A DNA stretch of 40,908 bases from Bacteroidales bacterium (GTDB lineage Bacteria > Bacteroidota > Bacteroidia > Bacteroidales > VadinHA17): NCBI GenBank assembly GCA_016936695.1, contig JAFGXK010000248.1, positions 1-40,908 of the forward strand, in the 5' to 3' direction. Made by a program: the position numbers and the translations under genes. The notes beneath the pieces are model-generated. The model was not told the origin of the DNA. It ran no database searches and worked only from the letters and a program-made list of their open reading frames with translations. Of the stretch, positions 23,840 to 32,821 are shown one piece after another (the first letter of the stretch is position 1; every line of letters begins with the position of its first letter).

Positions 23840-25792
23840 ATGAGTTACATTAAGTTCGAAAAGGGTCAGATTGTAAACCTCGAGTTCTCACTTTCGAGGG
23901 AGGTCATCAGAACCAACCGTGCTGGTTCATATTCCTCAACCACAATTGTCGGGTGTAATACCAGGAAATACCACGGCCTTCTTGTTTGCCCGATTGATGC
24001 ATTCGGCGGGGAGAGGCATGTGCTGCTCTCATCGATGGATGCGACAGTTGTTAATCACGACAAGAGTTTTAATACTGGGATCAGGAAATACAGGGGTGAT
24101 TACTACAGCCCAAAGGGGCACAAATATATAGAGGAGCTCGAGATGGAAGGAATTCCCTCGAGAATTTACAGGGTTGGGGGTGTCAGGCTTAAGCACGAAA
24201 GACTTCTTACTCATTATGAGGAACAATACATGGCAAGGTTCACTATCCTTGAGGCATCGGAACCCATGAAGCTTCAAATACGTCCATTCCTGGCTTTCAG
24301 GAATATACATGAGCTTACCCATGCAAATCTTGCAGCCAACACCAAAGTTGAGTTCATACCCAACGGAATAAAAATGAAGCTTTATGAAGGATTCCCCTTC
24401 CTTCACATGCAATTCTCAACAAATGCCGAATTTGTTCACGTACCAGACTGGTATCTGGGTGTGGAGTATATCGAGGAACAGAAAAGAGGCTATGACTATT
24501 CCGAGGATCTTTTTGCCCCGGGGTTCTTTGAAGTAGAGGCCAGTGAGGGGGATGTAATTGTTTTCTCGGCTTCAACAAAGGAAGAGAAGCCATCTGGTTT
24601 CAAAACCAAGTTCACCAGGACTGTCAGCGGGAAGATCCCGAGAAGCAATTTCTCAAACTGTTTGAGAAATGCTGCCCAGCAGTTTATCGAAAGTCGTCAT
24701 GGCAAAACACTTGTGATTGCAGGGTATCCCTGGTTCGGATCATGGGGAAGGGATACATTTATCGCACTTCCCGGTCTGGCAACTGCCAGGCCTGCAAAAA
24801 AGCTTCATCTCTACCGTGAAGTACTCGATACCCAGGTTGGGAGCATGAAGGACGGATTGTTCCCCAATATGGGTAATGCCGACAATCCTGCTTTCAATTC
24901 GGTTGATGCTCCGCTATGGTTCTTCTGGGCTGTGCAGCAGTACCTGGAGAACGGGGGAACAGATGCATGGGAACGTTACGGCGGACCCATGATATCAGTA
25001 CTCAATGCATACCGGTCAGGAACTGGGTTCAATATAGGAATGAGGGAAAACGGACTGATTTATGCAGATGCACCGGGAAAATCGCTTACATGGATGGATG
25101 CCGTAGTCCATGGTGTTCCTATTACGCCAAGGAACGGATATGCGGTGGAAATCAACGCATTGTGGTACAATGCTGTATGTTTTACCCTCGATCTGGCAAG
25201 GCAGAACAAGGAACGGAAGTTCGTAAAGGAATATGAAGAACTTCCAGAACTGATAAACCTTTCCTTCCATGAACTGTTCTGTGATCATGCAAAGGGATAC
25301 CTGGCCGACTATGTCAACGATAAGGAGGGCAAGAACTACTTCGTGAGGCCTAATATGCTAATCGCTGTGTCTCTTCCATATTCGATGCTGTCAAAGGATC
25401 AGATGAAAAGAGTGCTCGACATAACCGACAAGGAGCTGCTTACACCCCGGGGACTGCGTACCCTGTCGCCGGGCAATCCTCTTTACAAGGGAACATATTT
25501 CGGGAGCCAGGAGGAGAGAGACAAAGCCTACCATAACGGGACAGTCTGGCCATGGCTGATCGGGCCATTCTGCGAGGGATGGCTGAAAGTGTACGGCCTG
25601 CAGGGTGTGCAAAGGGTTAAAAAGCTTATATGGGGATTCGAGGAGGTGATGAGTGAACATGGTGTCAGCACTGTCTCCGAGATCCACGACGGCGATCCTC
25701 CTCATGCTCCGAACGGTGCTATTTCGCAGGCATGGAGCGTCGGGGAAATCCTGAGGATTATGGATCTGCTTGAAAACAAATATTCTTTATAA
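23840..25792 (+). CDS. Glycogen debranching enzyme (amylo-alpha-1,6-glucosidase, GH133)
   Basis: This 650-residue protein starts at ATG 23840; a TTG two codons earlier is unlikely. It has the N-terminal glycogen-debranching domain (about 1-260, with SYSSTTIVGCNTRKYHGLLV) and a C-terminal (alpha/alpha)6 barrel (GYPWFGSWGRDTFIALPGL, TWMDAVVHG, VEINALWYNAVC, HNGTVWPWLIGPF, SEIHDGDPPHAPNGAISQAW). These are the motifs of bacterial GDE_C enzymes that remove alpha-1,6-linked glucose from limit dextrins. It is the first gene of a cluster with GT4 and GH57 genes that is commonly seen in Bacteroidota. The 165-base divergent gap upstream contains a one-mismatch -7 box (TGCCTTTG, 23769-23776). Confidence 0.93.
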   Translation: MSYIKFEKGQIVNLEFSLSREVIRTNRAGSYSSTTIVGCNTRKYHGLLVCPIDAFGGERHVLLSSMDATVVNHDKSFNTGIRKYRGDYYSPKGHKYIEELEMEGIPSRIYRVGGVRLKHERLLTHYEEQYMARFTILEASEPMKLQIRPFLAFRNIHELTHANLAANTKVEFIPNGIKMKLYEGFPFLHMQFSTNAEFVHVPDWYLGVEYIEEQKRGYDYSEDLFAPGFFEVEASEGDVIVFSASTKEEKPSGFKTKFTRTVSGKIPRSNFSNCLRNAAQQFIESRHGKTLVIAGYPWFGSWGRDTFIALPGLATARPAKKLHLYREVLDTQVGSMKDGLFPNMGNADNPAFNSVDAPLWFFWAVQQYLENGGTDAWERYGGPMISVLNAYRSGTGFNIGMRENGLIYADAPGKSLTWMDAVVHGVPITPRNGYAVEINALWYNAVCFTLDLARQNKERKFVKEYEELPELINLSFHELFCDHAKGYLADYVNDKEGKNYFVRPNMLIAVSLPYSMLSKDQMKRVLDITDKELLTPRGLRTLSPGNPLYKGTYFGSQEERDKAYHNGTVWPWLIGPFCEGWLKVYGLQGVQRVKKLIWGFEEVMSEHGVSTVSEIHDGDPPHAPNGAISQAWSVGEILRIMDLLENKYSL

Positions 25793-25808
25793 TAAAAACA
25801 GGTGTGAT

Positions 25809-27107
25809 ATGCGCGTATTAATGTTCGGTTGGGAGTTTCCGCCACATATTTCGGGCGGGCTGGGTACAGCCAGTTTTGGCCTGACAAAAGGTATGTCGAC
25901 ACTGGAGGACCTGGAGGTGATCTTTGTTGTCCCGAAGTCCTGGGGAGATGAGGATCAGACAAAGGTAAGGCTTATCGGGGCCAACAAGGTGCCTGTTGCA
26001 TTCAAGCAGATTCACTACAAGGGATTCAGGCGCCCCCTTGAACAGATTGAAATATCCTCAAGGATTGTCCCGTATACCGATCCTGAAGAATTCTGGGAAA
26101 GAATAAGCTCAGAGTCCTCAGGATACAAACTCATTGTGCAGACCAACAAGGAAGGCACAATCGATTTTTCGGGAAAATACGGCGGTGAACTGATGGATGA
26201 AATATATAAGTACTCAGTTGTCGCTTCTGTAATAGCCGAAGAAAACGAATTTGACATAATCCATGCCCACGACTGGCTTGCTTATCCTGCGGGAATAGCA
26301 GCTATGGAGGTCTCGGGCAAACCACTGGTAATACATGTCCATGCAACCGATTTTGACCGCAGCGGGGGAAATGTCAACCCCGATGTCTACCGGATTGAAA
26401 AACTCGGAATGGACGCTGCATCCAAGATTGTTACGGTAAGCAATCTAACAAGGGATATTGTTATTAATAAATACAACATTGATCCTGAGAAGGTTGAAAC
26501 TGTATACAATGCTGTGGAGCCGGTCAAGATGGCGCAGGACCCTTCTGTGAAAAAAGGATTTGATGACAAAGTGGTCACTTTCCTTGGGAGGATAACCCTC
26601 CAGAAGGGACCGGAATATTTCATTGAGGCTGCATACAAAGTTCTTAAAGTTATGCCCGACGTAAGATTTGTGATGGCAGGATCGGGAGATATGATGGAAA
26701 GGATGATGCGAAGAGCTGCCGCCCTGAATATTACCGACCGTTTCCACTTTACCGGATTCCTGAAAGGGAAGGATGTGTTTACCATGCTTAAAATGAGTGA
26801 TGTTTACATTATGCCTTCAGTCTCTGAACCCTTCGGAATATCGCCCCTCGAAGCAATGCAGTCGAACGTTCCTGTGATAATCAGCAAACAGTCGGGAGTG
26901 TCGGAAATTCTTACCCACGCAGTTAAAACCGATTTCTGGGATATTGACGCAATGGCTGATGCAATCTACGGGATACTTAATTATCCTGCCCTTTCCAAAA
27001 TGTTCATTAAGAACGGAAAGGAAGAGGTGGTAAGACTGAAATGGGATAATTCGGCAAGGCATGTCAGGGATATTTATTACAGAGTGATTTGGCAAAACAA
27101 GAACTAG
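25809..27107 (+). CDS. GT4-type glycosyltransferase of the glycogen cluster
   Basis: This 432-residue enzyme starts at ATG 25809, since MRVLMFGWEFPPHISGGLG is the conserved first strand and the glycine-rich donor loop; the longer frame overlaps the previous gene. It has two Rossmann domains (GT-B fold): the N-domain with IIHAHDWLAYPAG and the C-domain with VTFLGRITLQKGPEYFIEAA and the EPFGISPLE motif (E-x7-E) that binds the sugar nucleotide. Such proteins resemble bacterial glycogen synthases but are shorter and belong to GT4. Whether it uses ADP-, UDP- or GDP-glucose cannot be told. Sitting between debranching enzyme and GH57, it probably elongates or primes an alpha-glucan. Confidence 0.9.
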   Translation: MRVLMFGWEFPPHISGGLGTASFGLTKGMSTLEDLEVIFVVPKSWGDEDQTKVRLIGANKVPVAFKQIHYKGFRRPLEQIEISSRIVPYTDPEEFWERISSESSGYKLIVQTNKEGTIDFSGKYGGELMDEIYKYSVVASVIAEENEFDIIHAHDWLAYPAGIAAMEVSGKPLVIHVHATDFDRSGGNVNPDVYRIEKLGMDAASKIVTVSNLTRDIVINKYNIDPEKVETVYNAVEPVKMAQDPSVKKGFDDKVVTFLGRITLQKGPEYFIEAAYKVLKVMPDVRFVMAGSGDMMERMMRRAAALNITDRFHFTGFLKGKDVFTMLKMSDVYIMPSVSEPFGISPLEAMQSNVPVIISKQSGVSEILTHAVKTDFWDIDAMADAIYGILNYPALSKMFIKNGKEEVVRLKWDNSARHVRDIYYRVIWQNKN

Positions 27108-27109
27108 AT

Positions 27110-28540
27110 ATGAGTTTAACAGGCAAAAAAGCTATATGCTTTTATTTTCAGGTGCATCAGCCTTTCAGGCTAAAAAGATACAGGTTCTTTGACCTGGGGC
27201 ATGATCATTATTATTATGACGATTTCACAAATGAATCGATCATGAGAAAGGTGGCGGATAACTGTTATCTGCCTGCCAACGAGATCATCCTCGACCAGAT
27301 TCTGAAGAACAAGGGGAAATTCAAGGTGACTTACTCGCTGACCGGTCTTGTGATAAAGCAGTTTCAGCTCTATGCCCCGGAAGTCCTCGAATCATTCAGG
27401 AAACTTGCTGAGACGGGAATGGTGGAATTCCTCGCCGAGACCGAATCGCACTCGCTGGTGTCGATAAAAACCCGAAGCGAATTTGAACACCAGGTCAATG
27501 ACCACAGGGAAATGATCAGGGAATTCCTTGGCTATGAGACCACATCTTTCAGGAATACGGAACTTATCTATTCCGATCAGATAGGGTCGTGGGTTGCCGA
27601 CATGGGATTCAAGTCGATGCTTACAGAAGGCGCTAAGCACGTCCTGGGATGGAAAAGTCCCAACTTCCTGTATTGTAATTCGATTAATCCAAGGCTTAAA
27701 GTCCTGCTGAGGAATTTCGTCCTCAGCGATGATATAGCCTTCAGGTTCTCAAACAAGGGATGGGCTGAGTGGCCCCTGACAACCGATAAATATACCGCGT
27801 GGCTTTCCAAAATCGCTTCCAAGAGTGAACTTGTGAATGTTTTCCTTGATTATGAAACCTTCGGGGAACATAATCATAAGGATACAGGTATATTTGACTT
27901 CCTCGAACACCTTCCCTCAGCGATCCTGAAGAAGACACCATACAAATTCATGACTCCTACGGAGGTTGCATCTTACCTGCAGCCGGTTTCAGCAATAAGC
28001 ATTCCATCGCCTATCTCATGGGCCGACGAGGAACGTGACATCACCGCCTGGCACGGTAATGAACTGCAGGTTGCAGCCCTGGAAAAACTTTACAACCTTA
28101 CGGATAAAGTCAACCGCTGCGAGGATATCCAGATTAAAAAAGACTGGAAATACCTCCAGGCAAGTGACCATTTCTACTATATGGCCACAAAGTTCTTCTC
28201 CGACGGTGCCGTGCATGCTTACTTCAACCCTTATGATACACCTTACGACGCTTTTATGAACTATATGAACGTCCTGAGCGATTTCGAGATCAGGGTTAAC
28301 CGTTTTGTCCCTGACAGGGATACCCATACCGAGATTTCAAAACTTAATGATCTTATTAAGGAAAAGGAATCCATTATCGAACAGCAGACGGCACAGATCG
28401 ATGAACTGAGGAAAAAGTCCGGAACCAAAAACAAAACAGCTCCGGCTACCGCTCTTTTCTCAGGAGAAAGGACAAAATCGCTGACCGGCAGGAAGACAAC
28501 TTCAAGGAAAACTTCAGGGAAAAGAAAATCTTCCAGGTAA
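27110..28540 (+). CDS. GH57 family alpha-amylase/glucanotransferase with basic tail
   Basis: This 476-residue protein starts at ATG 27110, 2 bases after the previous stop. The GH57 barrel begins with FYFQVHQPFRLKRY (region 1 HQP). The probable nucleophile Glu is in TTSFRNTELIYSD and the proton donor Asp in FLDYETFGEH, by comparison with GH57 regions 3 and 4. After about residue 405 comes a short coiled coil (ISKLNDLIKEKESIIEQQ) and then a Lys/Arg/Ser/Thr-rich tail of about 40 residues with no hydrophobic core. No signal peptide is present, so it acts in the cytoplasm on alpha-glucan, as alpha-amylase, 4-alpha-glucanotransferase or branching enzyme; sequence alone does not decide. The tail could bind the glucan particle or nucleic acid, which is a guess. 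Confidence 0.91.
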   Translation: MSLTGKKAICFYFQVHQPFRLKRYRFFDLGHDHYYYDDFTNESIMRKVADNCYLPANEIILDQILKNKGKFKVTYSLTGLVIKQFQLYAPEVLESFRKLAETGMVEFLAETESHSLVSIKTRSEFEHQVNDHREMIREFLGYETTSFRNTELIYSDQIGSWVADMGFKSMLTEGAKHVLGWKSPNFLYCNSINPRLKVLLRNFVLSDDIAFRFSNKGWAEWPLTTDKYTAWLSKIASKSELVNVFLDYETFGEHNHKDTGIFDFLEHLPSAILKKTPYKFMTPTEVASYLQPVSAISIPSPISWADEERDITAWHGNELQVAALEKLYNLTDKVNRCEDIQIKKDWKYLQASDHFYYMATKFFSDGAVHAYFNPYDTPYDAFMNYMNVLSDFEIRVNRFVPDRDTHTEISKLNDLIKEKESIIEQQTAQIDELRKKSGTKNKTAPATALFSGERTKSLTGRKTTSRKTSGKRKSSR

Positions 28541-28597
28541 TTCTGAGTTATTATCTAAACCAGTAACGAGTAAAAATCAGAACCAATATATTGTATA

Positions 28598-31500
28598 ATG
28601 AATGTTGAACTAATTTTTGAGACCAGTTGGGAAGTATGCAACAAGGTCGGAGGTATTCATACGGTAATTTCAACAAAAGCATTGAATATAAAAAATGAGC
28701 TTGGAGACAATTATATTACCATTGGCCCCGATGTATGGAGAGAAGAAGTCACAAATCCTGAATTTATACCCGATGATTCATTATTCCCTGAATGGATGGC
28801 AGTAGCGGCCACTGAGGGACTCAGAGTAAAGATCGGACGCTGGAACATTGCCGGGAAACCAATAGTTTTTCTGCTTGATTTCACCCCTTACTTCGGACAA
28901 CAGAATGAGATATTTGCAAAGTTCTGGGAAACATATAAACTCGACAGCATAACCGGTCAGTGGGATTATGTTGAACCTGCACTGTTCGGATATGCTGCGG
29001 GAAAAGTCATTGAAAGCTTTACATCATACTATCACGAGCGTCATAATATCATTGCTCAGTTTCACGAATGGATGACCGGGACCGGGATTCTGTATCTCGA
29101 AAAATACGCTCCATGGATTGCCACGGCATTCACAACCCATGCAACTGTACTGGGACGATCAATTGCCGGAAACAGCAGACCTCTTTACGGGAAACTTAAA
29201 GATTACAACCCCGTTCAGATATCCAGGGAATTCAACGTGGTAGCAAAACAATCGCTTGAAAAGATTTCAGCTGCCGAGGCAGATGTCTTTACTACCGTGA
29301 GCGAAATCACTGCCAAAGAGTGTGCTTATTTCCTGGGCAAGAATGTAGACCTGGTTACCCCTAACGGTTTTGAAGATTCCTTTGTCCCTCCGCCGGAAGA
29401 ATTCGGGAAGAAACAGCAGGCGGCCAGGGATAAACTGAGGAGTGTCGCGGAGGCTGTTCTCGGCTATAAGCTGAAAGATGACTGCACGTTCATTGCAAAC
29501 AGCGGAAGATATGAATTCCGTAACAAGGGCGTCGATATTCTAATCGATTCACTTGGGGAACTGAACAAAGAGGAAAGCCTCGCACGTGAATGCGTGGCTT
29601 TTATCCTGATGCCTGCCTATCACAAAGGGCCCCGCCAGGATCTGATCGACATTCTCTATCATAATGGCCCGGTTAACGGCATTGACCGCTACCTTACACA
29701 TTGTTTGCATTATCCTTCAAGCGATCCGGTGCTTCACCGCATCGCTCAAAACGGACTAACCAATGACCGGAATGAAAAGGTTAAGATAGTTTTTGTGCCA
29801 TCATATCTCAACGGGAACGACGGAATCTTTAACCTCGCCTATTATGATCTTCTCATAGGATTCGACCTGTCGGTATTCCCTTCATACTACGAACCCTGGG
29901 GTTATACCCCGCTCGAAAGCCTTATGTTCTCCATTCCTACTGTAACCACCTCGCTGTCGGGGTTCGGCCTATGGGTTAAAGAATACTTCAGGGACCACGG
30001 TAACGGAATTGCAGTCATCGAAAGGACTGATGACAATGAAAAGAGTGTGGTCAGCGAGATGAGGGATTTTATAAAAAAATATGTAGGCCTTTCGGAAGCA
30101 GAGATCAGGGAAGCAAGGTTCAAGGCTCATGAGATCTCAAGGATTGCAATGTGGGACAACCTGGTAAAACACTATTTTGAGGCTTATGAAATAGCTCTGG
30201 AACAGAGCAGTATGAGGAGAGATGAACCAAGAGAGTTTACTCAGTTTGTTGAGGCCCCCGGCAGGGAAATAAGGAAACCTCATCAGATACCGGTCTGGAA
30301 GGATATTTATGTGCAAAGCGACGTTCCCGACAAGCTTTCATCGCTCAAGGAACTCGCCAACAACCTTTGGTGGTCGTGGAACACCGAAGCTGAATCACTT
30401 TTCAGGAGAATGGATCCTTCCCTCTGGGAAAAGGTGAAGCATAACCCGAAACTACTTCTCGAGAAGATCGACTATAAACGACTCCTGGTTCTTGAGGATG
30501 ACGAGGATTTTATCGCAGATCTTGAGAATGTAATGAAGGCTTTCAGGGATTATATCAACAGACCGCAGGATAATGAAAAACCATCAGTCGCCTACTTCAG
30601 CATGGAGTTTGGAATACATCCCTGCCTGAAAATCTACTCAGGAGGTCTTGGTATTCTTGCAGGCGATTACCTCAAGGAAGCAAGCGATTCCAATGTCCAC
30701 ATAACGGGTATAGGACTTCTCTACAGGTTCGGTTATTTCAAGCAAAAGCTTGGACTTAAGGGAGAACAGCTTACCATTTATGAAGCTGAGGAATTTTCGC
30801 GGCTGCCTATTAATCCGGTGAAGGATGCTGAGGGAAAACAGCGGACGGTAAACATCGTCTGGCCGGGAAGAACTGTGAAGATCCGGATATGGGAAGCAAA
30901 AATAGGTAAAGTGCCGCTCCTGCTTCTTGATACCGATTTTGAGGATAACCTGCCTGAAGACCGCTCAATAACACATTACCTGTATGGAGGGGATCATGAG
31001 AACAGGCTTAAACAGGAACTTATCCTTGGCATAGGAGGCATAAGAGCCCTTAACGAATTGGGGATCAAACCCGATCTTTATCATAGCAACGAAGGCCATT
31101 CGGCATTCATCAGCCTTGAAAGGATACGCTTACTTATTCAGGATTACCATCTTACTTTCGATCAGGCCATCGAGGTAATCAGACCGTCCACCCTGTTCAC
31201 AACACATACACCGGTTCCTGCAGGACATGACGCCTTCGAGGAAGATCTTCTGAGAAAATATATTTCCCATTATCATACCAGACTTAACATTGACTGGGAT
31301 GAGCTAATGGATCTTGGCCGCTGCCCGGGGGATGCCGACAGGAAATTCAACATGAGTTTCCTGGCTACCCATATGTCGCAGGAGCTGAATGGCGTGAGCA
31401 AGCTTCACGGAGAGGTTACTCAGGGGCTCTTTAATAAACTCTGGCCCGGTTACCTGAAAGAGGAACTTTTTATCGGATATGTCACAAACGGTGTTCATTA

Positions 31501-32821
31501 TCCTACATGGATTGCCCCGGAGTGGCAGGAGGTTTATAAAAAGCTTCTTGGGACCGCCAATTTCGACCAGACCGACAGAAGCCTGTGGGAAAAGCTGTAT
31601 TCACTTGACGATAAGAAGGTGTACGAAGTCAAGACTGACCTGAAAAGGAAACTCTTCGTGAATATCCGCAAGAGACTGCAGTCAGATATGCTCGACAAGC
31701 ATGTCAGCCCGCGCACACTGCTTAATATAAGCACTCATTTGAACGATAAGGCCCTTACGATCGGATTTGCGCGAAGGTTTGCAACCTATAAAAGGGCTTC
31801 ATTACTTTTCAGGGATCTCGACCGGCTTTCGCGGATCGTCAATGATCCTGACAGACCGGTGCAATTCATTTATGCCGGGAAAGCTCATCCACATGATGGC
31901 GGAGGCCAGGATCTCATTAAACGAATAGTTGAGATATCACAGATGCCGCAGTTTACCGGCAAGGTGATCTTCCTTGAGAACTACGACATAGAACTGGCAA
32001 AGCAGCTGGTCAGGGGGGTTGACATCTGGCTTAATACCCCGACAAGACCCCTTGAAGCATCAGGTACCAGCGGAGAAAAAGCCGTAATGAATGGTACAAT
32101 ACATTTCAGCGTCCTCGACGGATGGTGGGTAGAAGGTTACCGTGCCTATGCCGGATGGGCCCTTCCCAAAAAGAAATCTTTCACTAACCAGGATCTTCAG
32201 GACGACGTCGATGCTGAAACAATCTATAATATGCTGGAATATGAAATCATACCTGCATATTATTCTTCTGATGACAACGGTGTGCCGGTTGAATGGATTA
32301 GCCATATCAAGAATACCATGGTGAAGATCGCCCCGGAATTTACCATGCGCAGGATGCTGGATGACTACATCGAAAGGTATTACATGAAACTGTGGCCGAG
32401 AAGTAAATATTTCAATGCCAACTACTTTGAAAAAGCCAAGGAAATGGCTTACTGGAAAGACACCATGAGACAGGAGTGGGATAATATTGAAGTCCTGAAT
32501 TACAGCTTCGAACAGCCTCATGAAAATGTATATCATTCAGGCCATGATTACCGGGCGGAAATTGCTCTGGATATCAAGAAAATCCCAAAGGAAAACGTTG
32601 GCGTCGAATTCGTTTTCACCCATCTTAACAAGAATGGAGAATATGAATTTGTTGACAGCCAGGAGTTCAAACTGGTAAGCAATAAGAACGGGAAATGTCT
32701 TTACAGGGCAAACCTGGTGCCGGAAAAAGCGGGCACCTTCTTTTATGGAATAAGGATATATCCCAGGCATATAGATCTTCCGCATAAACAGGATTTCTAC
32801 CTGCTCAGGTGGATTGACTAG
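28598..32821 (+). CDS. Glycogen synthase (GT3) - alpha-glucan phosphorylase (GT35) fusion
   Basis: One uninterrupted frame encodes 1407 residues. Residues 1 to about 545 are a GT3, eukaryote-type glycogen synthase: ETSWEVCNKVGGIHTV (8-23), QFHEWMTGTG, FTTHATVLGR, and the donor-site region FPSYYEPWGYTPLES. After a linker (about 545-575) a complete DUF3417-type alpha-glucan phosphorylase follows: LANNLWWSWN, HSNEGHSAF, TTHTPVPAGHDAF, GFARRFATYKRA, YAGKAHPHDGGGQ and the pyridoxal phosphate site EASGTSGEKAVMNG (Lys1161). Both halves keep their key motifs. The protein thus joins chain elongation and phosphorolysis of glycogen. It follows the GH57 gene after 57 bases and ends in a CTAG shared with the convergent branching enzyme gene. 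The function of each half is clear; how futile cycling is avoided is not. Confidence 0.93.
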   Translation: MNVELIFETSWEVCNKVGGIHTVISTKALNIKNELGDNYITIGPDVWREEVTNPEFIPDDSLFPEWMAVAATEGLRVKIGRWNIAGKPIVFLLDFTPYFGQQNEIFAKFWETYKLDSITGQWDYVEPALFGYAAGKVIESFTSYYHERHNIIAQFHEWMTGTGILYLEKYAPWIATAFTTHATVLGRSIAGNSRPLYGKLKDYNPVQISREFNVVAKQSLEKISAAEADVFTTVSEITAKECAYFLGKNVDLVTPNGFEDSFVPPPEEFGKKQQAARDKLRSVAEAVLGYKLKDDCTFIANSGRYEFRNKGVDILIDSLGELNKEESLARECVAFILMPAYHKGPRQDLIDILYHNGPVNGIDRYLTHCLHYPSSDPVLHRIAQNGLTNDRNEKVKIVFVPSYLNGNDGIFNLAYYDLLIGFDLSVFPSYYEPWGYTPLESLMFSIPTVTTSLSGFGLWVKEYFRDHGNGIAVIERTDDNEKSVVSEMRDFIKKYVGLSEAEIREARFKAHEISRIAMWDNLVKHYFEAYEIALEQSSMRRDEPREFTQFVEAPGREIRKPHQIPVWKDIYVQSDVPDKLSSLKELANNLWWSWNTEAESLFRRMDPSLWEKVKHNPKLLLEKIDYKRLLVLEDDEDFIADLENVMKAFRDYINRPQDNEKPSVAYFSMEFGIHPCLKIYSGGLGILAGDYLKEASDSNVHITGIGLLYRFGYFKQKLGLKGEQLTIYEAEEFSRLPINPVKDAEGKQRTVNIVWPGRTVKIRIWEAKIGKVPLLLLDTDFEDNLPEDRSITHYLYGGDHENRLKQELILGIGGIRALNELGIKPDLYHSNEGHSAFISLERIRLLIQDYHLTFDQAIEVIRPSTLFTTHTPVPAGHDAFEEDLLRKYISHYHTRLNIDWDELMDLGRCPGDADRKFNMSFLATHMSQELNGVSKLHGEVTQGLFNKLWPGYLKEELFIGYVTNGVHYPTWIAPEWQEVYKKLLGTANFDQTDRSLWEKLYSLDDKKVYEVKTDLKRKLFVNIRKRLQSDMLDKHVSPRTLLNISTHLNDKALTIGFARRFATYKRASLLFRDLDRLSRIVNDPDRPVQFIYAGKAHPHDGGGQDLIKRIVEISQMPQFTGKVIFLENYDIELAKQLVRGVDIWLNTPTRPLEASGTSGEKAVMNGTIHFSVLDGWWVEGYRAYAGWALPKKKSFTNQDLQDDVDAETIYNMLEYEIIPAYYSSDDNGVPVEWISHIKNTMVKIAPEFTMRRMLDDYIERYYMKLWPRSKYFNANYFEKAKEMAYWKDTMRQEWDNIEVLNYSFEQPHENVYHSGHDYRAEIALDIKKIPKENVGVEFVFTHLNKNGEYEFVDSQEFKLVSNKNGKCLYRANLVPEKAGTFFYGIRIYPRHIDLPHKQDFYLLRWID

